Shown here piece by piece: positions 50,501 to 63,815 of a stretch of DNA of 64,000 nt. The stretch covers positions 124,001 through 188,000 of the forward strand of contig CAJJDN010000153.1 of the NCBI GenBank assembly GCA_905182985.1, given 5' to 3'. Within the stretch, counting starts at the first letter, position 1, and each line of letters begins with the position of its first letter. Under the pieces are notes generated by a model, which had not been told where the DNA came from, ran no database searches, and saw only the letters and a program-made list of their open reading frames with translations. The position numbers were made by a program, and so were the translations under genes. This stretch comes from Paramecium sonneborni (lineage: Eukaryota; Ciliophora; Oligohymenophorea; Peniculida; Parameciidae).

Positions 50501-52795
50501 TCTAGATTTACAAGGATTTCTTAAAAATACTTTTTAATCCTCTCCTTTATTAAAAGCCAATTTATCACTAGGTCTTAATTCTACTCTTGGTGCTTAACAA
50601 TCAGCTGTAATTGGAATAGATAACATATCTTATCCAACACCTTCAATATCAACAACCATAACTTATTCATAAGTTTTAATTTATTTTGGAATAAATGTAA
50701 CTTTTATTACATCAAAATTTTTAGGTTGAATAGTATTTCTTCTAGGTTCAATTTCAAATTCTCTTTCAGCTAATTTACCATCTCCAGGTATTTTAAGTTC
50801 ATATGTAAATGCTACAGTAGATGTGTTAGTCATTTTAATACTCTTTGTTTATTCAAATGAATAACTAACTGTGCCAAATTAGATTTTCTCATCTTAAAAA
50901 TTAAATGTAGGAGCAATTACATGTCCTATAAATAGTATAGTTAATTAATCTGTTGATCCTTCTAATTTCCATCTAAATGTTTCTTTAAATTCACCTGGTA
51001 TACTAGATTTAAATGTAATTGTAAATGGCATTCTTTAACCAACAGCTAATACTCCTCTTTCAACATCAAATTTAAACATTTTACCAAATGCTCTTTCATT
51101 AGGCATTAATTCAAATTTACATTCTATTTCTCCTCTATTTTCAATCACTACTTCAGTCTTATGAATTTCATTAACAAAAACATCTCCTAAATTAACTTCA
51201 TAAACACTTAAAAATGCTCTAGGACCCATACCTTATCCATATAAATTTAATGGTAATCTTTCCTCTGAACATGAAATATTGCAATATGCAACTGTCTAAT
51301 AGAGAAATGCACTTCTTGGAACAAAAGTAACTGTAACTGTCATTTCTGAATTTGGCCAAATTTATCCTTAAGTTGGTTCTATTGTAAATATATCATCAAT
51401 AAATAAAAGTAAATCATCTTCAATTGCTTTACGGATGTTTCTATATTTCCTTGCTAATTATAATTCAGCTTTTTTCTGTCTTTTCAAAATTATAGCTTTT
51501 TCATCTCTCTCTTCCTCTTCACTATCTTCATCTTCTTCTAATTCTAATTCTTCATGTACACCTTCATTTGATACTAATTCTTTTATTAACATTCTTTCTT
51601 CAGCTTCTTCCTCTTCTAATTAATTTCTTAATCTATTCTTCTTTTCTTATTCTTCCTTTTCAGTTGCAAATGCTCTCCATTCAAAATCTACTTTCACATT
51701 AGACTTATTTATTATTTATAATGTTTATTGTAATTAGAGACCAATAAATGCCTCAGTCATATTAATCTAACTTTTAGACAAATAAACATTTCCATTATGA
51801 GCCACCCCTATTATTGGAACATAAGCTTCCATATTATCATACTATAAAATAGCTTTATTTTTATAAGATCTAGCTTCAGTAGGAAAGAACCTATTGTTAA
51901 TAAACTTTATTACTTTATTACAATTTATTCATTTTTCCCATATTCTAAAACTCCTTCTCTCTTATCAGCATCAAAACCTAAAGGAAGTTTCAAAAACCAT
52001 TTTGTTGTCTTTTCTCCTAAATTTCTTATGATTACTGGTTTCTCTGTTGTATATTTGACAGGACAATTTCCAAAATCAAGTGAATCAGGAAAATCTATAG
52101 TATATCTATAACATTTTACCAATCATCGCTCTTTTGCCTACTGCTACAATTGGAACTACAAATTTCTCTCTTTCTGTTTCTACAATAACATCATAATTAT
52201 AATCTGATTTTGATTCAGGAGAAAAACGAATAATGAAGTTAGTCTCCATACCTGGAGCTACCTAATACATTATAATTATAAAATAAATGCCTTAGTTCCT
52301 GTTCCTGCATCTTTTCCATTTGTACCTTAAGGCACAACTTAAAATAAACGAGAATCAGGCTTATAAATTTTAACTCTTCTAGCCACTCGATCTTTATTTC
52401 GCAATTTGAAAATCTTTTCCTTTATTTATAATGGCTTGTATTCTTTAAAGAGGAATTTATACCTCATAATCTGTAAATTAAATAATGGGTGGAATTGGAT
52501 CAAATAATGGTTCATCAATAGGGACACTACTCACTGGTTAAGAAGAGAAGTCAGCCAGATTCTAAAATTCAATTATTTTAATTTTAGGATGAGCATCTTC
52601 AAAAATCTATCCTGACAATTGTTTCTAAATCAATTAGGATGGAGTCTAAGTTTATAAGAGAGGAATACGAATTCTTAAATTTTAGCTTGTCTATTAGTCT
52701 GATTAAGCTTCTTCTGCATCATCAGTTATTTAATTTAATAAAATATTTTTTCTTTTTGTATCACTAAATCATTTACACCAGGGAGTCTGTGACAT
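38518..52795 (-). CDS. HYDIN: HYDIN, ciliary central-pair protein
   Basis: A 14.3-kb gene, about 4,700 codons. Dozens of ASH/MSP-type beta-sandwich repeats with recurring phrases such as FGKVNFGPL, NRGEIECKFEL and VVPIVAVGK run the length. The start has RNKDRVARRVKIYKPDSR, as in HYDIN N-termini. Midway lies an adenylate-kinase-like insertion with P-loop GPPKCGKTHLANYLE (codons at 47177-47200) and KLLKARLAHEDCGAGAIFDNL just after. HYDIN sits on the C2 microtubule of the axonemal central pair and is needed for beating. Oddities at the 5' end: overlap with the MFS gene, a 25-nt intron near 52107-52131, a GC-AG intron at 52262-52290 and a one-base frame jump near 52450. Not every exon was traced. 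Confidence 0.93.
47177..47200 (-). other. adenylate-kinase-like P-loop inside HYDIN
   Basis: These 24 bases encode GPPKCGKT on the minus strand, a Walker A motif. The flanking residues (NIVIM before, HLANYLE after, and a Gln/Lys/Glu coil) match the nucleoside-monophosphate-kinase-like domain known inside HYDIN. Confidence 0.9.
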
Positions 52796-54163
52796 TCTTT
52801 TTAAATAATTAATATATTTCCTAATTGGTCTTATTCATAGTCTCCACACCATACTTATAAAATATCAATACGCCTAGCAAAGTTATGACTGCGAAAAACA
52901 GGAAACAGTTCTCCATCCCCAGATGTTTGCTTACTAAATTACTTAAGTGTACATAGCAATTGGAAAAATCAATAAAATGATAATTGAATAGATCCAAAAT
53001 GTATAGTAGCAATATGAAATTAATTGTTATGGAACAAATTCAGGCATGTAAACAGGTACAATAGGACCAGTTGAACTAAAATTTGCAAATACAAATGCGA
53101 AGATGAATACTATTATCATATCATCATTCATTAAATAAGAAAACAGGTAGATTCCAAAATTAGCTATCAACATTAATGATAATCCTGCTAATAAAGGTTT
53201 CCTCCTACCATAATATTTCAGAGTTATTGTACCAGCAAAACTATACAATATCCATTTAAGTACAGAAATCAAAAAAGATAAAAATTAAGCTGTCTCTTAT
53301 GATTTTGAATTATTAAAAATCTATGTTGAATATTGTACAACAGCATTGAATCCACAAAACTAGAATATAAACATTAAAAACAATCCAAAATAGAATTGTT
53401 TTCTGTATTTTTTAATTGTCATTCCAAAATCAACTTTTTTATTCTGTGTTTATGATTATTCTCTTATATCATCCAATAATTATTAATAGTTTGAACTTTG
53501 ATATATCTTTTACAATACTAGAAGTGCTTTATCATCTTAATTATTCTGTATATAAAAAATAGGAGTTTGAAAATTATATACAGTTTTCATAACAATAATC
53601 CTTATTAGACTTGGAATTCCACCTACAAAAAAATAAATTCTCCAAAAATATTGATTCAATTAATCAGGAGATGTAATATTATCTGTTGTTGGAAACCAAA
53701 CTCCATATAACATTGTTAAAAAATATCCAAAAGAAAAAACTGTCGATAAAATTCCACCCATTGATGAATACATTGATGTTGGTGAAATTTGTCTTATAAA
53801 TACAGGTTGACAAACAGCACAAATTCCACATCCAATACCTGCAATTATTCTTCCAATAAAAAATGTATATATATTTCCCAAAATTAATATTGAACTTCCA
53901 AAAAATAAGCATAAATCTGCTATCAAAATTCCAGTGTGATATTTTTTGATAAATGTAGTTAATATTGAACCAAAGAAGGCTCCAACATAAGATGAACTAG
54001 TAAGTGCTCCTGCAAAAAAACTTTGATCATCTTTACTAATTTGAAAAACAATATATAATGTTTTTAAAGCATTGTTCATTGAATTTGATACAAATGCATA
54101 TGAAATAGATCCTATATTAAATGATATACATGCAATTACGACCCAGGTTTTATTTATTTACAT
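52761..54163 (-). CDS. MFS sugar/inositol-type transporter
   Basis: Starts MQINKTWVVIACISFNIG at ATG 54161-54163. Twelve hydrophobic segments are expected. Landmarks are FFAGALTSSSYVGAFFGS, the loop motif GRIIAGIGCGICAV, QFCGFNAVVQYSTQIF, and GRRKPLLAG with TGPIVPVYMPEFVP, all as in the sugar-porter family. The tail KYGVETMNKTNQEIYQLFKK resembles the usual ETKG..EEI end. It should move a sugar or polyol by facilitated transport or proton symport. At least one small intron near 52930-52950 is required. The stop at 52761-52763 lies past the putative HYDIN ATG (52793-52795), so the two coding regions overlap by ~35 nt unless a 30-nt intron ends the protein at FKKN. Confidence 0.88.
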
Positions 54164-54480
54164 TATTCTAGTTTATACAATTCTAATAATTAGCAATAAT
54201 AAATATTTCAATCATAAAAAATATTATCAATAATCTATACAACACGATTTTTATTATTTTTTAAATAATCCTCTTTTTGAATTTAAAATATCAAATTAAT
54301 ATGTTTGTAAATTATCTATTATATTTTGAAAATGGCAATCTAATTTATTTTTGTAAATATGAATTTTATGATACATTTTTTCATTTTTAGAGTTTTATAT
54401 ATGTGGCTATTATTAAAACCAATATTATTGAATACAATTTTTATATGTTTTATTAAAATCTATAAAATTGAACAAAATAT
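54164..54480. other. AT-rich intergenic DNA
   Basis: A 317-bp gap between the MFS start and the HSF stop, both on the minus strand. No frame, RNA or repeat worth calling. Confidence 0.4.
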
Positions 54481-55383
54481 TCAATCAAAATGAATAGGTT
54501 TGCTAAGATTTTATAATTCTTCGAATAAAGCCTTAATTTATTCCTAATCATCAACTTCTTATTTTGGTGACTCAAAAAGGGGCTAATTTAAATTAGTTTC
54601 TAAAGTATGAAGTTCATTTTGTAAGAATTTAGTTGTAAAATATTAAGAGATGTCTTTTTTTAATCAAAATGAATTACTTTTGAATTTTTTATGTTAAGAC
54701 ATCGCACCAATAATGATGTCTATTCTTTCTAATTTATGATTAACTTAATCGAATTGGCTATGCAACAGCTATTAATATTAAAAGATTAAACCTTTTTCAA
54801 ATTCCACATTTCTTCTAAAAGCACACCACTCTTTTGTTTTAATATTTACATGTCTTCATCTAATCTTGTATTTGTATCTTTAATATCAGATGCACAAACT
54901 CTTAAAATATTCTACTCTTCTTTTAATTTAGCAGCTAATCAAAATAATAATACAGATAAAATACATGGTTGATTAGGATTGAGAGATTCTTAATTTCCAT
55001 CATCGTTATTTCTTCGTTTTATGAACTATAACATCTATCTATTTTAAATTGCTTCAATATGTTACTTTACTCCCTTACGAAAACATTTATGTTTAAACTC
55101 CTAACCTTCCTAATGTTTACTCTTTTTAAAATTATATAAATTCAATTGTCTAACATCTCATTTTTATGATTACCTCAGAAAACTAGAATAATTTCTATGT
55201 TTGAAATATTATGGCAGAACTTATTATTATAAAAGCTTTTGGCTTTTAACAACAAAACTTAATCCTTCTTCAGTCCAAGAAACTATATGAGAAATGGATT
55301 AATCCTACTTTTTAGAAATTATATACTTCTAGCATTTCAAAAGTTTTCATAATAAAAGATGGAACTAATGAACGAGTTGCCAT
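54481..55383 (-). CDS. heat-shock-factor-type transcription factor
   Basis: Five introns (22, 24, 30, 23, 24 nt) leave 259 residues. The DNA-binding domain (~7-105) is readable: PSFIMKTFEMLE, IVSWTEEGLSFVVKS, VLPQYFKHRNYSSFLRQ, LNLYNFKKSKHQEGQEF and FRKGVKQHIEAI, following the HSF recognition-helix order. A coiled coil (KLKEEQNILRV; MQILKQKSGVLLEEMWNLKKL) suits trimerisation. It should bind nGAAn elements in the nucleus. It is short and lacks an obvious long activation domain. The 30-nt intron carries a TGA in the coding frame, so it must be spliced. Confidence 0.92.
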
Positions 55384-55525
55384 TTTGATTAAAATTATTT
55401 TATTATAATATAGTAATTTAGATAAATGTTGAAACCCAGTTATTTTTATATTTCTGAGATTGAATCTTTTTGTAGAAGTAATAAATTTGTTTTTACTCAT
55501 AAATTCATCCACAAATTAAAGTATA

Positions 55526-56883
55526 TCACATTAGTATTTCTCTGCAAATGGGACAAGTTTATTGATAGTTTAGCCATTGGTTTAAACATTCATTATGAAA
55601 TATATGTTCGCAATCTGTTTTAACACAATTCTCAAGTGATTCTTAGGTAATTTAAATAGTTTCTTAGCAAATTGAACATTCAGTATCTCTCTATATATCA
55701 CTTTACTAAGGATTTTTATGTTAATATTTATTTTATGATCTATTGTTTTATCTCCTAAAGCAATAAATAAATATCAATATAATAATTATAATCAGAAATG
55801 ATATAAAACTAACAACTATTATAATAGTTACTGATTCTTCTTTTTTTTCAAAGTAGTTAGTTTAAAAATCTATTTTTATCTTATAATTAATATCTTCTTA
55901 AGATTCTAATTTAATAATCAAAAAGTTTTAAGGAAATTTATTACTAACATTACTTTACAAATAATTGTCATATAATAGCTTAATTTCAACCATTTTTTGA
56001 TCTAGAACAGTATGATTATAATTATGATTGAAATTACAGGGGAGATTATGATGTTATGAAATTAGCATTTATATATTAATTTTTGATTCAGCTTAGTTTT
56101 TTGAATCAAATGTTAGTCTTAATCTATAATCAGAAGTAGTGTTGAAAATTGTATAAATATATTATAATTTAGATATCGAAATGGTAAACTATTTTTAAGG
56201 TAAAAAAAACTTTGCAAATTAAGAGCAATCCTCATCTATAAATCCTTACTCACATTAACATTTCCCTTACTTGTTAATATAATATGAAATAATTACTGCG
56301 CATTATCCTCTATTGCTACAATTATTAGGACATAGCTCTATATTTGATGCTGTAAATACTAATTTATAACTCAAAGTTTTATTTGTAAGGATTGTCAAAT
56401 ATGATTCTAAGTTACTATTCTAATCTAATTGTAATTGTAAATAGTGATATTTTTTTGATAATTATAGCCTTACTTAATAGTCAAAATATTTACCCATTTG
56501 CATCATATTTATCACACAGTATTCTTTTTTTTTAGGCCTTTAAATCATATTATGGAGCCTATCCATAAGCCTATAATAAAACTAATTTTGAATTTGATTT
56601 CGATTTAAGTTTAACAAAAAGCTCAATTAAAAGATATCTAAATTTTTCCTCTTTTATTATTTTCAATTGAATCGTCTAATTTAATCTTTTTTAGGTCATG
56701 TTAAATATCGTCACATCTTAATTTATATCTATTTCCAATAATTACAGAGTAATAATTGTTTAAAAGTGAATAATTACGATTAGAATTCTAATCATATTTA
56801 GCAAATATAAATTTCTTTCAATATTAAACAATTTGTATAAGAATTTTGTTTGGAATACTCAAATTTTGCCTATTTATATTCAT
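55526..56883 (-). CDS. transmembrane RING-H2 E3 ligase
   Basis: The C-terminus is clear. A single TM helix SVTIIIVVSFISFLIIIIIL is followed by basic RRQNNR and a RING-H2 domain CSIC..C.TDCEHIFHNECLNQWL..CPIC. The ~250-residue N-terminal part is predicted luminal or extracellular, with several introns not all placed. A TGA 21 codons after the ATG (MNINRQNLSIPNKILIQI) requires a 42-nt intron, longer than usual, or a different start. Membrane-anchored RING-H2 proteins ubiquitinate membrane cargo (family knowledge). It diverges from the histidine-kinase gene with only 22 bp between start codons. Confidence 0.75.
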
Positions 56884-56905
56884 TTTATTTTATATTTAAA
56901 AAAAA

Positions 56906-59684
56906 ATGAGATCAATAAATAATTCCATTGATACTCCCTCTATAAAAGTTAAATTTAATCAAAACGACAAAGTAGATGAAATGAAAACTACAAAAACCAT
57001 AAAAAAAAAGCGTATTCAAACTGAATTATCAATAATTTGGGAATTTTATATGTATATGATTATGGCTATCTTGGTCGAAATTATTGTATTAATTTTTAAC
57101 AACTAGACTAAAATTCTCAACATAATCAGAATTATTGTATTTATTCTAATTTTAATATTATCCCTCATATACATAAAGAAAATGCAGTAAAATTTATTAT
57201 TGTGCTTGATATGTTTGATAAAAATATTATAGACTTCAACCATTTATTTAAATGATGACATTTATTTAATTGCAATTATACCATTTGCATATGATTAAAT
57301 TGAAAGTAGCAATAAAGTTGCAATCAAATTAAAAGTGATTGAGAAAATATTAATAAAAGTCATAGTTGTAAGTTTAATTTGTATTTTTTCTAAATTGCCT
57401 ATAGCGATAACAATAAATTTATGTTTGGTGATCTTAGAAATTTTTAGAAATCGGGCTATGTTTAGAAAATAAGAAGAGAAATAATCTTTGATAAATGATA
57501 AAATACCAATTGATTATGAATAAGGATCACACAGTGTAAGTTAAAGAGTTGAACAAAATTAAAGAGAAGATGTTTGGAAGAAACGATTTTATACTATTCC
57601 TTTATCAATTTTAATGATTTCTAAAGAAACTTTAAAAATTACCTATAAAAATCAGACTTTATTTAAATAATTTTGTGATAGTTTTATAAATGAAGAAGAA
57701 TTGGAAGATTTAATTTTGAATAAATTGCATTTTTCACTATTATCAGATCATTAAGAATTTGTATAATTGTCATCTACTAATATTATTAAATTAAAATAAA
57801 AAAAATCTAATTCATCAAATGTTTTAAATTAGAAATCATGTATGACACAATTAAGTTCTTATGATTTAATGTAAAAAAGAACTTTAATAGAAATCTTGAC
57901 TTCAATTAAAAGTGAAACCTATAATTTATAAAAAGACGTTATTGAATTATTTTGTCAGTAAACAGAAATATCAGGAGCAAAATATTAATTAGAAGCTAAA
58001 ATAATATTATCTGATAAAGATGAGGAATTTTTTGTGACAATAAATGACACGACAAAATAAAATGAAATTCAGTAATTTATTGTTAAAGAGGAATTTAAAA
58101 GTAAAGTAAATAATTTAAATATTTGAGATAATAGAATCATTTTCACATGAATTACGAACACCATTAAATAGTGCAATAAACTTTTTAGAGGCATCTATTA
58201 CCGATAATTCTGTAGATGATAAATTGAAATTACAGACTCTTGAACCAGCAGTATATTCTTTAAAGTTATAATCATACTTAATTAATGATATCATTGACTA
58301 TTAAAATTATAATGCAAATTAATTGGAACTTTATGTTACCGAATTTTCTGTTTAAGATTTCCTTAGTGAATTGACATCCTTATTTAGCATATAATTTGAT
58401 ATGAAAAAAATAGCCTTTAATTTAGATTTAAAAAAAAATTACTTATAATATCTTAGTACTGATTAAACTAGGTTAACTTAAATATTAGTTAATCTTTTGT
58501 AAAATTCCTTAAAGTATACTTCTAGTGGAGTAATATAACTTAAACTTAGTAGTATATCAAATGATATTTTGAAAATAGTGATTCAAGATTCAGGAATAGG
58601 AATTGCTCCAAATGTTCTAGAATAAGTTAGAATAACTCTTAGAAATGTTGAAGAATGTAAAGACTTTTAAACTTTTAAAGCTTGGAAAGGTTTTGGTTTA
58701 TTGATTGCTGCTATATTACATTAAAGTTTATGTCCTCAAAATTAAAAAACAATATAGATTGAATCAACAGGATTTAATAAAGGAACTAAGATTAAATTTT
58801 ATATCTTAAATTTTAATTATAGTTCTAAACAAAATACAATAAAATAATCATTGAGTGTTAAAAATACACTTAGACAATCTTAAAGTGTTAAAAAATCTTT
58901 ATAATCAAATTCTCTTAGTTAGATATTACCAATGAATGGAACAATTTATTTAGCTTAAGATATTGCATAAGTAAATTAACATATGAAAAAAAGTGAAAGA
59001 TTTTAGAATTCTGCATCAAACACTTTAGATGATTTTTCAGAATTATCAAGAAGTCCTAAAATTTAATTTTGTTCTCCTGATGCAAATATATCATAATTAG
59101 TTTAAATATAACCTGTATTAATCACAGAAATAAAATCAAGTTAGAAGATTGCAATAAAAAATAAAAATCCATAATTTTAATCATATAAATCTCAAAAATC
59201 TTAATTAGTTAATTTAAATTAATTTAGAAAAATGGAAACTTAATATCGAGAAGATATTTTCAAAACTTTAGCCACAAAAAAAAATAAATGTAATTGTAAT
59301 TACATTCTATCAGTTGATGATGAAATCTTTAATTAAAAATCAGTTGAAAGACTGTTATAATAAATAGGATTCGATGTTAAATTAGCATTTAGTGGTGATG
59401 AAGCAATTAATCTAATATTAAATTTAAAGCCATGTAGTTTAGGTTGTAATCTTTTAACTATTATTCTAATGGATTATTAGATGCCATTAAAAGATGGAAT
59501 AACAACAACTAAAGAATTGAGAAAACTTATGTAAGAAGGTATAATCCCTGATATTCCAATAATTGGCTTAACTGCTTTTACAGGCTTGTAAGATATTAGA
59601 AATTGTTTAATAGCAGGCATGAGCGATGTTTTATCAAAACCTTTAAAAATTTAGGAGTTAAAAGATGTATTAGCATCTTTATGA
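56906..59684 (+). CDS. hybrid histidine kinase with receiver domain
   Basis: 918 residues after removing one 22-nt intron near 58103-58124. The N-terminal ~180 residues hold about six TM helices (WEFYMYMIMAILVEIIVLIF; IIRIIVFILILILSLIYI). A PAS-like linker leads to HisKA ESFSHELRTPLNSAINF with phospho-His at 58146-58148. HATPase follows (ILVNLLQNSLKY, QDSGIGIAPN, KGFGLLIAAI). A ~200-residue Ser/Gln linker leads to the receiver domain, YILSVDDE..LMDYQMP with phospho-Asp at about 59472, and GLTAF, then LSKPL. Such hybrids autophosphorylate and relay to a separate HPt. Convergent with its paralogue, stops 30 bp apart. Confidence 0.94.
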
Positions 59685-59714
59685 TTATAAATACTGTATA
59701 TATATTAAGAATAA

Positions 59715-62552
59715 TCATAATAATGTTAGTAGCTCACAAAAATCATTAAGCTTTAAAGGTTTGAATAGTACCTCTATCATTCCAGCATTCAAACAACTAT
59801 CTATTTCTAATTTACTTGTGAATGCAGTTAATCCTACAATATTTATATTTGGAATTATATTTTCTTTCATCATTCTTTTTAATTGAATAGTACATTCTAT
59901 ACCATCCATTATTGGCATTGAATAATCCATTAAAATTAGATTCAAAAGTGCACATTCCTTTGAACATTTCCGTAAAAACTATATTTTTGCAATTGCATCC
60001 TATCCATTATAAGCCTTTAATAAGAAATCGAAATTTTACAATTATCACTTCAAAACCAAATCTCTCAATTAATAATTTAATTGAATTTTAATTAAAAATT
60101 TCATCATCAACAGACATAATCCTTCTGCATTTACAACATTATTTATTCTTAAAATTTTATAATGCAAAATCATTGTTTTATCTCTCCATTATTTTTAATT
60201 AAGAGTAACTTAATATTTTTGATCTAATGTTAAAAAAATATAATAATACTTCATTGATGATGATTTAATTGATTGTTATTCAAAAGATCCATTCTATTTA
60301 TTTTGATTTATGATATTTAAGATAAAATTATGTTATTAATTCTCCAATAATATATATTAATCAGATAAATTCTGCTGTTTTTTTTCAGACTCTATAGATT
60401 ATTGATCATAATCAGTCCTCACTTTTGGCATTTTATTGAAAGAAGACATAGCCTTACCATTTATTCCAAGATTTGAAGAAATTTATGCATTTTCATTAAC
60501 ATAGATAACTGTGCCAACCAGATTATTATGATAAGTCTTTTTTGAGCTTCTACGAAATTTAACTGATTTTTTTTTTGAGATATCATCAGTATAGTTATTA
60601 AGTTCATCAATTAAAATTTATTTAATTTTAAATTTAAATTTAGTGCCTTTATTTAACTTAGATTTTATTTAAAAAGTCTCTGAAAATTAAGGATTTAATT
60701 AATGCAATAAAATACTTGATATAAGTAAGCCAATACCATTCCAAGATTTCAATTTTGAAAAATATTTTAAATTCTCAACCTAATTTACATAAGTATTTAA
60801 TTTCTTAATCATATCTGATTTAATACCAATTCCAGTATCTGAAACAGAAAACTATATCACATCATCTTCTAAGTTTTTTATTTTTAGAATTGCTCCACCA
60901 TTATATGTATATTTTAAGGAGTTTTAAATTACATTTACTAAGATTTACATCAATCTATTATAATCAGTTGACATATAGGTTGAGGTATTCTTAGTTAGAT
61001 CTATTACAAAATCTAATCCTTTTTCATAAAATTATAAATTGAAAATGCTTGTAATTTCACTTATTATATCTTTTATTTCAAACTCTTTTACACAAACTTC
61101 CAAACTATTGTTGTAAAATTATGAAAAGTCTATTACATCATTGATTATATACGATTACAATTGTAATGCAATTGATGCAGGTTCCAAACATTATTCTTTA
61201 ATAGATAATGGTAGTAATTCATTAGCTATTGCAGATTTAATAAAATTTATTGAACTATTTAAAGGTGTTTTAAGTTCATGAGAAAGAGATTCTATAACCT
61301 AAAATATATTAAAACAAAATACTTTCTTTTAAAATTCGTCTTTTACAATAAACTATTATAATTGCATTTATTTAGATATATCAGATAAAATAATTGTTAA
61401 TTCATCATCTCCATCACTAGAGAATATTGTTCCATTAATTTAAAATGATTAAGAATCTTAAATTTGATGGCAGTACAAATCTATAGAATTAGTTAGAGGT
61501 TTCATTAAATTATTATATTCTCCAGCTAGAAAATTTTAAGAAATTTATAAAAGAGACAATTTTTTAAAATTTTCCATATCACACTAACTTGAATGAGATA
61601 GATTAACTGGTTTATTCAAAAATTATTTTCTTATTATATAACTACTAGAATTTTTAAGCATTTCTAAACTGTCCTCCAATATAGTGAATTCCAATTTATT
61701 CATTATTAAATCATTTATTTCATTATCATTATAACACAATGTATTAAAATTTTTTTTAGCTGTTTCATTCTTGAATTTTATGGCTAGTGCCTTTTTACTT
61801 AATATAATTATTGAAATTGGTATAGCATTCATCCTTTTTATCCAAAGATCTTCATTTATAATGAGATTATCATAATTTATATATTCTTCATTTTTTACTA
61901 GTATTTCATTGTTTTTAAATTCTTCATTTTTCATAAAATTTTCAACTTGATTTATTTTTTCATTATTGATATTTAAATTCTCAACAGATTATCTTTTTTA
62001 TTTAATTCCTAATTTATATTTTTATACTTGCCTATTTGTTGCATACAAGTGTATAATTTGATAGGTGTCAAGTGCAATAGCATTACATAATATAATGATA
62101 AACACTTAATTGCTCCAATATAGAGAAATGTAAGTTAAACTCAATACTTTTAGGACTAGATAATCGAATAAACAATTATAATTTTCATGATTTTTTATTA
62201 AAATTCCCTTATCTAGAACAAGTGATAGAATTCCTAAACTATTCCATTCTTCTTATGAAATTAATTAACTGATTGAAACTATTTCACAAATAAATTTTAT
62301 AAATCTTGCAATTATAGGATCAAACTTCTTCTATAAAGCAATCGTTATTAAAGTTAAACTTAATGTTAAAATGAATTTGATGAGCATAAATTATGAATAG
62401 GTGTGATTATATATATAAAAGGCTAGATTACTGAATGAAAGTAGCAGTAAATAGAGCTCTACATTATAGTTATTAGCACAACATAATTTCTAGAAACTTG
62501 TTATATCCACTTCTTTTAGATCACTTTCTCCTTTTAATTTACTATGACTCAT
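59715..62552 (-). CDS. hybrid histidine kinase with receiver domain (paralogue)
   Basis: About 930 residues from MSHSKLKGESDLKEVDIT. The N-terminus is strongly hydrophobic (multi-TM). Then a linker, HisKA SLSHELKTPLNSSINFI with phospho-His at 61278-61280, HATPase (QILVNVIQNSLKY, SDTGIGIKSD, WNGIGLLISS) and a C-terminal receiver with NLILMDYSMPIMDG, GLTAFTSK and FKPLK. The same order as the plus-strand neighbour shows a duplication. Introns have not all been placed. At the receiver start the expected acidic pair appears as SVDDEIFN-like sequence around 60100-60120. Confidence 0.92.
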
Positions 62553-63815
62553 TAAGTTTATTTAGAAAAACTTTATTTACTTATATAATAAATATTATCT
62601 ATGTAAAAATTAACCAATAGTACTAAACAAAACTTTAATCGGTTTCAATATTCTAATTTAAATCCTTAAAACAAAGAATTATTTAAATATCAAAGTCTTA
62701 TCTGTTGAATTATTTATTATTTTATTCTTAAGATTTCAAGATCACTAAATAATTTGTTTCATGCAATACGTTATTGATTATGTTGATTCTATATTTATTT
62801 TAAGGTCTAATTGCAAATTCATGAAATTCATATATTTAAAATGAACTTAATCTAATAAATATATTCTTGTTTCATCTATTACTATACGATTTTAATTGAA
62901 ATTTGTTGAATATTAATATAATTGCTCAACTAATAAAGTTCATATTTTAATAAATCACAGCTTTATTCTCGATTATAAAATTAAGAATAGCCTAAAATTA
63001 ATTAAGAGTGAAATAACTAATTTTCACTATTTGTGACAATAATTAAATGGAAAAAATTTTAATCATTCAAATACCATTCTACCATCTTATTTGTTTTTTT
63101 ATTTTTAAGATTGAAAATTGTTTACAATTTAAAGAATTCAAACCTTTCTTAGGCAAAAATAAAAATTTTAAGACAGTATTATAATTATATAAAAGAAAAA
63201 AAGTAGAGATTAACTTTCATTTTTAGATATATTTGAATAATAGAAATAATGAAGTTCTCTTTATTGATTCAAGGATTTTAAGATGAAATTAACCGCCCTA
63301 AATTAATGTTTAAGAGTTTTATAAAGCTTACAAATTAACAACAATTTTATATTATAATTAAATAATTTATATAAGTTAGAAGTGTATTCTACATGAATAA
63401 TTTAAATTACCACATTTGAAAGTTATCCTATTGTTGATATCAAATTTATTTGGCAATGTGTAAAAATGCTTAATTAATAAAAGGACTATCTTTGCAACGA
63501 AATTTTATGATTTTGTAGTAATTGATTGTTCTTCTTTTTTAAATAGAACATTTTTAATATGATTAATATTAAGTTATTAAATTAAATTCATTTATTTATT
63601 TATGTATTTAAAAGAATCTTCATTATTGGCTGCAAAATAGCTATATAATTATTCACATAATAATTAAAAAATTTTAAAATTAGACTATCTAACATTGTTT
63701 TTTAGAATACCTAAATAGAACTTAGGTTTTTCCAACTGTTAAAAATATTAATTATTAATAGATTTTTTTTTGAAGAATAATTAACTTAAATAGTAGATAG
63801 AATAATAAAATAATA
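62553..63815. other. long intergenic region with one weak ORF
   Basis: About 1.26 kb, very AT-rich, between the start of one hybrid kinase gene and the end of the next, both on the minus strand. The only candidate is a 56-codon plus-strand ORF at 63249-63419 (MKFSLLIQGFQDEINRPKL). No tRNA, repeat or mobile element is visible. It is the longest apparently empty stretch of the window and could hold a decayed gene. Confidence 0.35.
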
